A stretch of DNA of 64,000 nucleotides from Tolypeutes matacus (GCA_026826555.1 JAKSZT010053764.1:36935142-36999141), one strand, 5' to 3'; counted from the first letter of the stretch, positions 1-11,270 are shown. The notes: generated from the letters alone by a model not told the origin. Made by a program: numbers and translations.

Positions 1-372
1 TTCAACATTCAAAAATCAATTATTTGTTTAAAATTTTGCTTATCATGTATTTAGTAGTGTTTTGGGTAGACTCCATCAGATTTTCTTGATAGAAGATTAT
101 GTAATTTATAAAGTAAGATAGTTTTAATTCTTTTGTTCCAATCTGGATGATGTCTTTTATTTATTTTTCTTGCCTTATCGCACTGTCAGAAGAACGGAAA
201 TGGTGAGAGCAGACATATTTGTCTTTTTCCCAATCTTGCAAATGATCATAAAATAACAAATATATTTTAGTCCACTAAATTGTATTTTAGGCACTTACTA
301 ACTTGATATAGTGCAATATAGCCTTAATTTATTTTAAACTTTTAAAAGTAGCCAGAAGCAAATATCTATAAG

Positions 373-987
373 TGTTGTGACTCACTGAAGTATAATCCTA
401 ATGCCTTGTTTCTTTGATGCTGATGCTTTATTTTGTAAACTGCATAATCTTTATCTTATATCTGAACAGTAATGAAACAACTTGTATCTGGCCTCAGCTT
501 ATATACCCTTATATCACAATTCTGAAGGCTGATACTCTTGTACATAGCCCTCAATGTTTATTAATGAAATAACATGAGTCAGCCAAGAACTGACCAAGTC
601 AATTCTAATCAGAGTTAATTAGCCTATCTGACATGTACATACTCAAAGATTAGACTATTGTTAACCCTGTTATCTCAAACCACCCAATCATCATGCTCAA
701 AATTCACCTTCTAGTCATGCAGCGTATGAGTCAGCATGATGCCTACCTGGCATGCTCCCCACTATTACACTGTTATTTTCCCTCAGCCATCACAACCCCA
801 CCTCCCTTTTTGTTCAATCCCATAAAAACCCTAAGCACTTCCAACTCAGGGAGACAGTGTTGAGGCCTGCCTCCTGTCTTTGGGAAGCTAGCCTTTGCTG
901 AATAACCCCTTTCTCCTCTCAAAATCCTGATGTCACTTAATTGACTCTCTGATATGCATTGGGTCAAGGACCCACTTTTGAACTACA
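373..987 (+). repeat. Solo LTR, ERV1-like (approximate limits)
   Basis: The organisation resembles a gammaretrovirus-type LTR. There is a purine/pyrimidine-poor U3, a CATAAAAACC promoter-like box near 820-830, a GAGACAGTG...TGCCTCC stretch typical of the R region, an AATAACCCC polyadenylation-like site near 900, and a TTGGGTCAAGGACCC 3' part. No gag, pol or env remains adjacent to it. Ends are uncertain and no target duplication could be matched. Confidence 0.5.
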
Positions 988-1044
988 ATAATCTTAGAGA
1001 GAAAGCATTCAGTCTTTCAACATTAAACACAATATACGTTTTTT

Positions 1045-3110
1045 TTCGCAAGAGTGCCAATTTGTTTTAACATTCAAAAATTAATGTAATGCACTATATT
1101 AATATTCTAAAAAAGAAAAATATGCTCATTTCAATAGACACTGAAAAAGTATTTGATGAAATCCAACATCCACTCCTGATTTTAAAAAAATAAATTTAAA
1201 ATAATCTTCAGAAAACTAATAATAGAAGAGAACATCCTTAACTTAATAAAGGGCATCTATGAACAACATATCATTACTAAATAATTGAGTTTACCAATGC
1301 TACAAGATATAAGATTATACAAAAATCAAACATATTTCTATACATTCGAATCAGAAATTGAAATTTTAAAAAAACACCATTTACAATAGCATCAAAATAA
1401 AAAATATGAATAAATCTGAGAAAACAGATGTTTTTTACATTAAATACTACATTTCCCAAAAAAATTAAAGAAGACCTAAATAAATGGAGAAATAGATCAT
1501 ATTTTTGGATTTGAATATTTACTATTGTTAAGATGTTAATTCTCTTCAAATTGATCTACAAATACAATAAAGTCTCATTCAAAATTCAGGAGGTTTTTTT
1601 TTTTTTTGTAGAAATCAACAAGCTGATTCTATGGCAACAAAATGGGCCTAAAATAGCCAAAGCAACTTTGAAAAAAATAAAAGCTGAAGAACTAATATTA
1701 CTTGATTTCAAGACTTTTTATAAAGCAACAATTATCAAGACGCTGTGAAACTGGAGTAAAGACAGACAAATCAATGAATGGAATAGAATAGAGAGCCCAG
1801 AAATAAACCCACATGAATACAGTCAACTGACTTTGGACAAAGTGCAAAGGTAATTCAGTGGAGAACAAAGTGCATAGGTAATCCAGTGGACAGTCTTTTC
1901 AAAAGATGTGAAAACAACTGGATAGCCACATGCAAAAAAAATAAAATAAAAAATAAAAACTTTAATCCATAATCACCCTATACAAAATGGATGCTAAATG
2001 TAAAACCTAAAACAATAGAATTCCTAGAAGAAAACTAAGGAGAAAATCTTTGTGACCTTAGGTAGGCAAAGATTTCTTAAGTATCACATCAAAGCACAAT
2101 CCACAAGAGAAAAAAAATAATTAATTGGACTTCATCAAAATTAAAACCTTCTGCTCTTCAAAAGACACTCCTAGAAGAATGAAAAGACAAGTGACAGTCT
2201 AGTAGAAAATAGTTGTGGATCAGGTATCAGATAAAGGACTTGTATCCAAAACTCAATAATAAGAAAACAAATAGCCCAATTTTTTAAATGGGCAAAATAT
2301 TTTAACACACACTTCACTAAAGAAGATATACAGATGGTAAATAAACACATGAAATGATACTCAGCATTGTTAGTCCTTAGGGAAATGCAATTAAAAACAC
2401 AATGAGATTCTTCTACACACCTTTTAGAATGCTTAACGTATGGAACTCTCATACATCGAGGGTGGAAATATACAATGGTACAACCACGTTGGAAAACAGT
2501 TTGGCAGTCTGTTACAGTTTAAACATAAACCTACATATACACTCCAGCCACTCCACTCTAAGAATTTACTCATGAGAAATAAAAGCCTATGCCCATACAA
2601 AGGCATGTACATGAATGTTCACAGCAGCTTTATTTGTAATAGCCGCAAAACTGGAAATAACTCAAATGTCCTTCCACTAGTGAATGGATAAACTAGTTGT
2701 GGTATATCCAGACAATGGGATTCCACTCAGCAAAAAAAAAAAAAGAATGAATTATTGATATTTGCTACTACATGGATGAGTCTCTAAAGAATTACGCTAA
2801 GTAAAATAAGCCAGACAAGAAAGAATATGGATATGTACTTTATAAATCCATTTATATAAAATTATTTAAAATTCAGGCTAATCTTAGTGACGGAAGACAG
2901 AAGAGTGGTTGCCTGACAAGGAGGGGCCAACACTAGAGGAAGGGAGGCAGGTATAACAAAGAGGCATGAGGAAAGCTTTTATGGTTGATGGATACATTCA
3001 TTACCTTGATTACGGTGATGGTTTCAGAGGTATATCAATATGTCAAAATATCACATTATACACTCTAAATATATGCACAGTTTACTGTGTGCCATATAAT
3101 TTTTAAAAAC
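1045..3110 (+). repeat. L1 fragment: ORF2 3' part and 3' UTR
   Basis: Degenerate L1 ORF2 is readable in several frames. It includes the reverse-transcriptase-end region with CAATAGACACTGAAAAAG-like wording near 1133 and the C-terminal part near 2440-2800. The 3' end at 2990-3105 (GTATATCAATATGTCAAAAT, then ACACTCTAAATATATGCACA) is typical of older mammalian L1 families. Many stops and indels make it non-functional. Confidence 0.85.
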
Positions 3111-4179
3111 TAATGTGAAACAAGGCAATATACACTATATATTCAATAGGAGTCAAAGTCAGGAAGAAATGAATGTGCTAGAAAACAAGGAGAAAATGAG
3201 ACTTTTTCTGAGTTTTGCAGATTTGAGGGAAGTGGAAAGGAGAGGGGTGACAATCATCAAAGCAAGTAAAACTGCTGTAGCCAAATCACAGCAATGAGCA
3301 GCTATGCCACTGGGCTAAAGCTCTTAGATAAAGGCAAGGAGGGGTGGAGGTGAGGCAGGCTGACTGGAGGGAAGTTCTGGAAAATATTCCATTAGCCTAA
3401 ATGGGTTATAACAGAGAGATAGTGTTCAGAAGGCATTAGGTAGAGACTCGGATGGGGCTGGTAAACAGGTTTCATCTCCACGCCAAAGCTTCTCAAATGG
3501 TAGTGACCCCTGGAGGGCCATGCCAAGACTGAGCTCACAGCTGTGTTCAGAAGAAAGGATACAGTGAGTGTCTGCCATGGCTGTGGAAAGGAAGTGAGGG
3601 TGTGGATGCCACAAATTAGCCACCCCTGGAGTGGAGTCAAGGAAACCAGCTAGGAGGATGTTATAACTAACAAAACACAAGGTTTTAATGGTCAGATGGG
3701 GTCATTATCATGGCCCCATTACCAACAACAAAGTTGGGAGATATTTAGTTGGAAGAAGCGATGACATTTGATGACAGGCTAACATGTGTGCTTTAGATAA
3801 GTGTTTAGTTAATGAATGAATGGATGGATGAAGGAAAGAATGAATGCACAGTTTAAACACAGTGGATAGAGAGAAAAGGGGCAAGAAGAAAATGACTTTG
3901 CTGTTTCTAGATTACAAAAAGGAAACTCTTGACAGATGTGTGGGATATCTATCGCACAAAAGCCAGACCATGAATCATGAACCATTTATTGTTCATTTAC
4001 TGTTAGGTTGACATCTAAATCGTTATTAAAGTTGTTTTTAAGAAATAAATGATAACAAAGAGACTCAAGAGCACATGTGTGGTAAAGTAGTTTAAGGAGA
4101 AGAATCTGAAATGAGTCAAAAAAACACGGGGAAAGAGAAAGGAGCAGACGGTAGCAGGCATGGCACACCCACCACTTCT
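3111..4179. other. Intron 3 sequence with no recognised feature
   Basis: This is mostly single-copy-looking AT-rich DNA. A short GAATGAATGGATGGATGAAG low-complexity stretch lies near 3812. The short open frames here have no recognisable protein family and no exon signals that fit RASEF. Confidence 0.5.
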
Positions 4180-4830
4180 CAGGCATGACACTAGGTACTT
4201 TCTACTGGTTATCACGCTCCAACCTTTGTTAAAGCGGGAAGGTGGCATGTCGGGGACTGAATCGTGGACCCCAGTTTGGACACGTTCTTGGTGTTAGTCC
4301 ACATTCTGGTAGGTGTAGATTTACTGTAAATAAGATCTGTATAAGATGTTGCTTCAGTGAAGTTGTGGCCCACTGAATCAGGTTGTACTTTAATCCAGAT
4401 TACTGGAGTCCATTATATGCAACATGGAAATCAGATGGAGAGAGAAGCCAGGCAGAGCAGCCAGAAGCTGGAAGTCCAGGGAGCCCAGAAGAGAAATGAG
4501 AAGATGCTACCACCATATGCACTGCCATGTGCCAGAAAAGCCAAGGAACCCCAAAGATTGCCAACCAGCCAGGAGATACCCACCCCGGGAGGAAGCAGTC
4601 TTCCAGCCTCTGAAACTGTAAGCCAATACAGTCCTGTTGTTAAGCCAACCCATTGTATGGTATTTGTTTTAGCTGCCAGGAAACTAAAACATGGCATTAT
4701 CCCATTTTAAAGATGGGACAATAAAGGCTCAAAGGTCTGGTACCACCTAATCAAGGTAAGAGGAAAGCTAGTATTCAACCTGAGGTCTACTGAATGCCAA
4801 CACTCAGGCCCTTTCTGCTCTATTCTACTA
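4180..4830 (-). repeat. MIR SINE, split by an LTR
   Basis: The two halves (about 4180-4247 and 4697-4830) read as a reverse-complemented MIR. The first has the GGCATGACACTAGGTACTTT segment. The second has CCCATTTTAAAGATGGGACA, followed by the region that normally reads GAACCCAGG. The LTR at 4248-4691 interrupts it with an exact 5-bp duplication. Confidence 0.75.
4248..4691 (+). repeat. MaLR-type solo LTR with perfect 5-bp TSD
   Basis: This 444-bp LTR begins TGTCGGGG and ends ...AAACTAAAACA. It is flanked by TGGCA at 4243-4247 and 4692-4696. The tail (TTAAGCCAACCCATTGTATG, then TTTTAGCTGCCAGGAAACTA) is the hallmark of MaLR LTR ends. A diverged relative lies at about 53363-53768. Confidence 0.8.
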
Positions 4831-5020
4831 CCTTGAAAGTTAATGGGACAAACGAATAGATAAAAATGGGATTTTTAACCTAACATTTAGTTACTCAGAG
4901 AAATATGTCTGTTTTCTGTTTTATAGTAAACATTAATCATCCACAGACATTTTATAAGGAAAAAAGATAATTATTTCTTCAATGAAAATCACGGAGGCAG
5001 CATCCAACTTTCAGCTTTAA

Positions 5021-5252
5021 AGAGTTCCTATAATGAAGAAGAAAAGGTGTGCTGCACTATAAAATTCCAACGTTTGAAGGAAGGATTTTAATTCCACTGT
5101 AATCTAGATTTAAAGTTGGCAGCAGACAATGGCAGTAGAGTTCCTATAATGAAGAAGAAAAGGTGTGCTGCACTATAAAATTCCAACATTTGAAGGAAGG
5201 ATTTTAATTCCACTGTAATCTAGATTTAAAGTTGGCAGCGGACAATGGCAGT
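5021..5252. repeat. 116-bp tandem duplication, two units
   Basis: Unit 1 is 5021-5136 and unit 2 is 5137-5252, both starting AGAGTTCCTATAATGAAGAA. They differ at about two positions (CGTTTG versus CATTTG; GCAGAC versus GCGGAC). Near identity indicates a recent event. It lies about 370 bases from exon 3. Confidence 0.93.
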
Positions 5253-5299
5253 GAGCTAGTGGTGTGGACAGGTCAAGCCATTTTCTCTGCTGAAGGTAG

Positions 5300-5600
5300 G
5301 CTCTGCCTTCTGCTGCAGGCCTCAGCTCTCATGTCACCTCTCCAAGGAGGTCTCTGACCTCCCAAACTAAAGCAGCCTCTACCCCCCACTACAATGTATC
5401 ACACATGATGCTTTTCCTTCACTGCATTGGTACTGTCTGAAATTACCTGTATTATTTATAATTTGTTTATTATGTGTCTCTCTCCCTAACCTATCCCCCC
5501 AAAACACAACCACTTAAATAGGCCTGCTTCACTTGCCCCCTATACCTAGAAGACTACCTGGTATATAAAAGGTACCCCATAAAGATTTGTTCAAGGCATG
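5300..5600 (+). repeat. L2 LINE 3' end
   Basis: Wording typical of the L2 3' end is present: CTCAGCTCTCATGTCACCTC, then CTGACCTCCCAAACTAAAGC, a TTTGTTTATTATGTGTCTC stretch and the terminal TACCCCATAAAGATTTGTTC. It is an ancient, inactive fragment that ends close to exon 3. Confidence 0.8.
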
Positions 5601-5620
5601 AGCCAATCCCAGAAACTCAC

Positions 5621-5711
5621 ATCTTTCCGAGTCTTGTGTTCTGTTGCCTGAATCCTCTGATCCATTTCCTCTTCTAATTCACTCAGCTGCATGGCTGCCT
5701 GGTCCTGGGCT
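5621..5711 (-). CDS. RASEF: RASEF exon 3 (start of coiled coil)
   Basis: This 91-base exon supplies the last base of R193 and residues 194-223, beginning [20 protein letters not shown] and ending HKTRKD. Heptad-like spacing of M, L, L, M and I among E, Q and K marks the start of the RASEF coiled coil, through which the protein self-associates. The acceptor is ...ccttttgaatttcag, ending at 5712, and the donor is AAAGAT|gtgagt, with GT at 5620-5619. The exon ends on a complete codon. The next exon, which I would expect to begin near EKRKAEE, was not found between 1 and 5620, so it is presumed to lie outside the window. An L2 fossil ends only about 20 bases from this exon's donor side. Confidence 0.95.
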
Positions 5712-5744
5712 CTGAAATTCAAAAGGATAGATGCCTTTGCATTA

Positions 5745-8252
5745 TACCCTTAGACTTGTAAGGTAAAAGAAAGCTTAGAATTCCTCTATTTCAATCCCTG
5801 TATTATATAGATGAGGAGATGCACATTATTCTAAGTAGTATTCCCTGTTCCTTCCACGTGAGAAAATGTGACTGGTAATTTGTCCATTTAGGTGCAAAAT
5901 TATATTAAAAATATATATTAAATAAATGAAATTAGATAAAATAGTATTTAATTAGATTGAAGCAAAGAATAGATAAAGATATCAAATCATTGAGAAGTTC
6001 AATACATTCTGAAAATCTAATTTGCTACCATGACTGAGCTACAACACGGCAAAAAGATGGTTTAAAGGTAATTTTGAAATTGTATTACATAAGACTCACA
6101 ATGTAATATGCTAAAGTTAGAAGGGAAGAAAATAAGAGACTCCAACAATACTTATTTCTAATTGGTCTTCTAAAGTTCTAGGCTATAGATGAGGTTTCCT
6201 TTTAGAAAATTTCTGTTTCTTTTATTAACTGAATCAATTAAATCTCTATCTCTACAGTCAGAGCATTCTGTCTTGCCAGAAAGTTAGAAATGGAAAAATT
6301 TAGGTGAGAAGGGTTCCAGGATAATTTTGTTTTGCTACTGTCTAGTATGGAGATGTCTGTCACTTTACAATGATTGGGATTTCAGATTAAACCCTAAAAA
6401 AGAAAAAAAAAAATTGTTTTCTTCTGTTCTCTCTCAGCTACACATCTAATCATTTAGCTTTTCACATGCATATGACTTGCCCACCCAAATAGATTATAAA
6501 TTAGATGAAAGCAGAGATCATGAGATGTCAAGAGTCAATTCACCTTGACCAATGATATCCTACTAATAAAAGGTAGTGAGCAGGCCTTAAATACAAGACA
6601 GGTTCCCATCTTCCTGTTTGATGAGCTTCTGCTACACCATCCTACCTACTTTTGATTTCTTAACTCCCTCACAACATAATTTGCTCACACGTTAGTTTAC
6701 TTGTGACGTAAAGCTCCAAACAAGTGTTGGGGGCACGGGGAAAACCCCAAAGCCAACTTCTGAATAGCTTCTCACTGTTTTCTGCTTCTGTTTATTTCCT
6801 CCTCACTTATAGATTTCCCCAGGTTATGTTAACCATGTTTGGAAAGACAGCTCATTGCTGTTTACAAATATCTGCTACAGAAATTATATAACCCCATGGC
6901 AACTTTTTTTGGCCAACTCTGGGACAGTAAATTAAGGCCCATGTCCTTTAGGACCATTTTTCTCAAGCCACTCCTTGAAACATCTGGGGCTGCTGCTGAA
7001 TGTGTTCTCTCTGCCATTCCCTCTTTTTTTTTCTTTTTCTTTTTTTTTTTTTTTTTGTATATCAGGGAACCCATAAAGAGTGTTTGCCCCAGCCGTTCCT
7101 AATTCTTGATCAAATGCCTGAAGTGTTGGGGCTGTAACTAAAACCTAGCCTGGGCCCTTCCATGACTCTTCACTCCTAACCAATCCGAGGTGAGGATGGT
7201 CCTTGGCTAAGAATGTACAGGAATGTTCACAAGTCATCCTTTAAACACTTCAGCGAGGTCGTTGATGGCTAAGAGGGCCATTGAGGAAACTGCCAGCTCA
7301 GAATGAAGCCAGGCTCTGGATCCCAGCCAGACAGCACAGACAGGATTTGAAAGGAGAAGGCATTTGGGGGAAGACACCAACACAGCACAACCTAGCGTGG
7401 CATGTTAACCCTCGGTGAGAGGCAAGAGAGCAGCCTCGCTGGCAGTGAGGACATAAAGAATTCTGCCTTTATTCCCTCTGGGTAAGCATGGTACTGTCCT
7501 TAGAAGTTGTGTGTGTGTGAGAGAGAGTGAGAGAGTGAGAGAGCCTGCATATCTTTGTGTGATCTGTACCCATGCATGCACCTATTAAAACCTGTTTTAA
7601 TAGATATTCACAGGACAATCTGAAGACTCAGTATGTGCCTGCTAGTCACCCCTCAAAGGAGGCCAACTCCAAGGCTCTGATCCTCACTCCTGAATTCTCT
7701 CCAAGATTTGAAGATCTGAGCTCTGCCTTATATTACCTTAATGGAGGCCCCCAAGAGGCAAACTTGAGGGAAAAGATCAAGGTCAGGAAATGAAAACATT
7801 TTGAAGAGACCCCCCCCCCCACCACCAATGAAGAATTTAACTCTTGTGTCTACTTCCATTCTGCATTTTAATTCTCTTCAGTGACTCCAAAGGGTCAACT
7901 ATAATAGCTTTATCATCATGCTGAGGGGAAGAATAAAGAGACCGAGGAGCTGAAAAGAAGTGGGGCCTGCAGCACTTGCCCGCCCCTTACCCCCACCTCC
8001 ATGCAGAAAGTTTCCCATCAAAGGGGCCATATCTAGACGTTCTAGAGACTAGTGGGGTGGGGAACATAGCGTGCTGCGGGGAGAAGCAAGCTGTGGGGAG
8101 AAGCATCTCTGAGACAGAACACCCAGGATATGTGGCAGACAAAATACTCTCTCTTTCCCAAAATATGCTAGGGTCCTCCTGGGGAGCAAAGAGGCTGACA
8201 CTTGGATTTCAATAATGAAAATGTTGCTACTGCATGGGGTTGCTGTTAAAAC
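5745..8252. other. Intron 2 sequence, mostly unannotated
   Basis: I see no gene or clear transposon. Simple sequence includes a T-rich run at about 7022-7056, a GTGTGTGAGAGAGAGTGAG microsatellite-like stretch at about 7509-7543, and a C-run at 7810-7821. Short open frames here are not supported by any family resemblance. Confidence 0.5.
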
Positions 8253-8263
8253 CAATACACCAT

Positions 8264-9042
8264 GCGAATATTCTCACTGTCCTGATTCTGTGATAATCAG
8301 GGTGGGCTAAACATTCGCTATATTAGAAACCATGCATGTGTCCCCAGACCTCGTTTTCCTCCCTAGGTCTGGTTTTTAGAATGCTGGTGATAAACTAAGC
8401 CTGATTTATTATATGTCCATCCTGTATGGGAAAAGACTGTAACTCTAGGTATCTCTGGTCAGCCTTAAGAGATATAGCAGGGGCTATTACTGGTTGGCGT
8501 CCATCTCCCATATGGAGGGACCTGGGTTCGATCCCCGGGACCTCCTGGTAAAAATTTAAAAAATATTGAGAAGGTGCGTGGGCCGCCAGGCCCTGTGCGC
8601 GGGCGCACCACCAGTTCCCGCGAGCCACACAGCAAGATGATGACATAATAGGAGAGTGACACAAGGGAGAGGCAAGATGAGATGCACCGAAAAACCAGCA
8701 ACTAAGGTTGCGCGGGCAGGATGCCTCTCTCCTACATCAGAGATTCCAAAGATTGAATCCCAGTGAAGACAGGAGGAGAAGGATGAGAAGAGAGGGCAGA
8801 AAATGGACACAGAGTTGCCCAGCGAATGGACACAGAAACAGCAAAAACGGGGGGGAGGGGGAAGGGGTGTAAAAATGGATAAAAGTAAATAAATAAATAA
8901 ATCCTTAAAAAAGAAAAAAAAAAAAAAAAAAAAAAAAAAAAANNNNNNNNNNNNNNNNNNNNNNNNNNNNNNNNNNNNNNNNNNNNNNNNNNNNNNNNNN
9001 NNNNNNNNNNNNNNNNNNNNNNNNNNNNNNNNNNNNNNNNNN

Positions 9043-9086
<44 letters not shown>
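8264..9086 (+). mobile_element. Composite retroposon copy 1: 5' module + long DAS SINE + poly(A)
   Basis: A 5' module (about 8264-8480) is followed by a degenerate tRNA-like head whose B box, GGGTTCGATCC, lies near 8524. A SINE extension follows to about 8910, then poly(A), which is interrupted by the assembly gap. The element is bracketed by an 11-bp duplication, CAATACACCAT at 8253-8263 and CAATACGCCAT at 9087-9097. The 5' module is shared with copy 2 at 58555 and holds two short hairpins: 8281-8301, and the CCAGACCT/AGGTCTGG pair at 8344-8372. The A-box part of the head is damaged in this copy. Confidence 0.8.
8943..9042. other. Assembly gap, exactly 100 N
   Basis: One hundred N sit inside an A-run: 24 or more A on the left and 44 A on the right. 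The round number suggests a placeholder of unknown true size. Confidence 0.99.
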
Positions 9087-9087
<1 letters not shown>

Positions 9088-9264
9088 AATACGCCATCCT
9101 CTGTAAGCCAGTTGTGGCTTACATAAACTGGCTGTACCATAGTAAGGGTTTAACAGTTTTCTGGTTTTAGCTCAGGTGGGAGGGCCAGGTGAGGAGGGCT
9201 AGAAAGAGGGAAAGCAGCCTTGTCCAGCACCCACCAGGTGAGAGTGGCTGCATCCACGACGTCA

Positions 9265-9400
9265 GCTACTTAGTCTCAACACCCCAAAGAGGTGAGTTTT
9301 TTTCATCCACCTTTTGCAGATGCAAAAGCTAAGACTCTGGGAGATTAAGTAACCTTCCCACAGTCAGATATCAGTAAGTGACAAAGCTAGGCTTCAAACG
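9265..9400 (-). repeat. MIR fragment
   Basis: A reverse-complemented MIR core: a TTTTGCAGATGCAAAAGC stretch, then GAGATTAAGTAACCTTCCCA and a weak GCTAGGCTTCAAAC end. Confidence 0.7.
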
Positions 9401-9719
9401 GAGTTATGCCTTACCTCTCTGGACAAAAACTTTCCTGCATGGTTCAACTAGCTGGATGTAAGATTTTTCAAATGTTTCCAAATTGTTACGGATCTAATTA
9501 GTGGCCTAGAAGAGTTTATATGGTAGGGTGACAGTGACCTGCTGATTGCTGACTGACCCAAAGAATTACTGCCTGACTCAACTTCCCTCATGCTAGCTTA
9601 GGTTAGACAGCTCTAGATGGCTGAGGTTTAGGAAGCCCACCTATATCATAATGTGATAATGCAGCTCAGTCCATGTGCTACACGGGTCAGAGAGCAAGTT
9701 AAAGGGATGATTTCAATAC

Positions 9720-9866
9720 CTCTTCACGGCAATAGCCAGGTTTTCCATTTCTGTGTTCTGAAGTTTGATCTCACGAATAAAGTTCCTTATAACATGTTCA
9801 TACGGCTGAATTAGTCTTGGCTCCACGAGGTTGATGTTTTGATACAGGGTACTAACTTGTTCTTTT
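9720..9866 (-). CDS. RASEF: RASEF exon 2
   Basis: This 147-base exon completes R144, encodes residues 145-192 and gives two bases of R193. The peptide begins [20 protein letters not shown] and ends ENLAIAVK, matching the segment that follows FIPR in human RASEF as I recall it. It joins the EF-hand region to the coiled coil. The acceptor is a clear minus-strand ...tttttggcag ending at 9867, and the donor is GAAGAG|gtattg with GT at 9719-9718. Phase 2 at both ends matches exons 1 and 3 exactly. No stop or frameshift is present. There are a few conservative differences from the human protein I remember, such as R for K before NFIRE and K for R after it, which fits an orthologue under constraint and not a pseudogene. 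Confidence 0.95.
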
Positions 9867-9879
9867 CTGCCAAAAAATA

Positions 9880-11265
9880 TTAACAATTACATTAAGCCAA
9901 TAAAATAACATAAGAAGGCAAATTTGCAGAGTATTTTTAAGAAAGTGACACATAAGTGAAGAACCAAGGAGGTAAAGAGCAGTAATAATAGAATGACCTA
10001 GAATGAAGCGAAAGGCAGTGGTCAGAGACAGCATTGCGGTACTCTTGATATGAAAAGATGGAGGCCTGTGAGAGCCCTGGAAACGGATAGGGAGGAATTG
10101 ATAGGGAAAGGTATTTTTTGTCACAGCTATTTTTTTTTAAATAGAAGGGTAAATAAGGCTACAGAAAGAAAAATTAGGTTACATGACAGTATTGACTTAA
10201 TTTCATGTTCCTCCAATCTCTCACGAGATATGGTTTAGCCTTTATACTGGTAAGAGTAGATATACCTATTATTTTATATTGTTAAGAATTATTTCATATA
10301 AATTCATATTTATATATGTATTTCTATGTGACAGTCCTCATACTTGTCATTGAACACCTTTTATTAAAATATAAGCGTGTTCAGAGATATTTCCATAGAA
10401 CAATCAACAAGACTAGGTAACTGATATGCTAGAGCATAAAGAAGAGATGGGGGGTCCTTGACTCACAGTTTGGGAGAAGGAGCTGATGTGCCAAGTGTAA
10501 CCTAGCATGAGCTATAAACAGTGTGCTCTTTATTTATAGTTTATGAAGTCTGCATACCTCAGCTGCTACATGGGATGCTATCTCTGTGTGGGTGCTTAAT
10601 AGCCACCACTATTACCCCACCAGGGACAAAGCATCCCTGGATTGATGGGCTCTCTCCAGCAGAGACCATCCATTCCATCCTTCCTTCTCTAGATCCTAGT
10701 GGACAGCAGAGATTGGTGATAGTTAACACAAGCTGTGACTGTGTTGTGACAGTGGCAGCACTTCTTCAGAACAAAGAACGTTTATGCCAATAGAAAGAAA
10801 TGACAGGAATTTAGATACTACGAAATCCTTTGGCCAGAGCTGATAATTTACCATAACCCAGCATCACAGAACTCTGCTAAGTCTCAGTGAGTTTAGAAAT
10901 GTTAAGGATAGACAATAATCACAGTAAAGCTCACCACTTTCATACATTGAATTAGTTAAGAAATCATCTCCAGTGGCTTGGATAGCTCTTATGTTCAGTG
11001 ATCTATTGCTGTGATTTTATGGGTAATCCCCTGAAAATGCAAAAGTCCTCCTCTCTCTTGCCCGTGACATAGAGACAGTCCTCTTATAAGGTTAATAACT
11101 GGAAGCCCTTACTAGTATCCAGGTGTTAATCATGTTCTGGCAAACTTTTGGGAGGGCCACTAGAGGAAGCATGAAGTCTGAGGGCACGTCACACTCACCT
11201 GTGATAGTGACACCAGGATGACAGCCACAGATGACCACTGAGAAATCCTGAGCAAAAACCCATAC
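9880..11265. other. Intron 1 sequence with no recognised feature
   Basis: AT-rich, mostly single-copy in appearance. No exon, RNA gene or clear transposon was recognised. Confidence 0.5.
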
Positions 11266-11270
11266 GCACC

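Larger units (their letters stand above)
1..5620 (-). other. RASEF: RASEF intron 3, partial
   Basis: This runs from the exon 3 donor to the window edge. It holds an LTR, an L1 3' portion, a MIR split by an LTR, a tandem duplication and an L2. I searched by eye for the reverse complement of the next coiled-coil exon and did not find it, so the intron probably continues past position 1. Confidence 0.75.
5712..9719 (-). other. RASEF: RASEF intron 2
   Basis: The intron is about 4.0 kb apparent length, with canonical GT and AG ends. True length is uncertain because it contains a 100-N assembly gap at 8943-9042. Contents are mostly single-copy AT-rich sequence, one composite retroposon (8264-9086) and a MIR fragment (9265-9400). 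Confidence 0.9.

Noticed and set aside
1..5600. Possible RASEF exon 4 in intron 3
   Set aside because: I looked for the reverse complement of the EKRKAEE-type coiled-coil segment and found no match with splice sites. A translated search would settle it.
7501..7550. GT/GA-rich tract as a regulatory site
   Set aside because: It is ordinary microsatellite sequence with no supporting context.
8556..9140. Minus-strand open frame through the N gap
   Set aside because: It is poly-F from poly(T), Ns and SINE sequence, not a gene.
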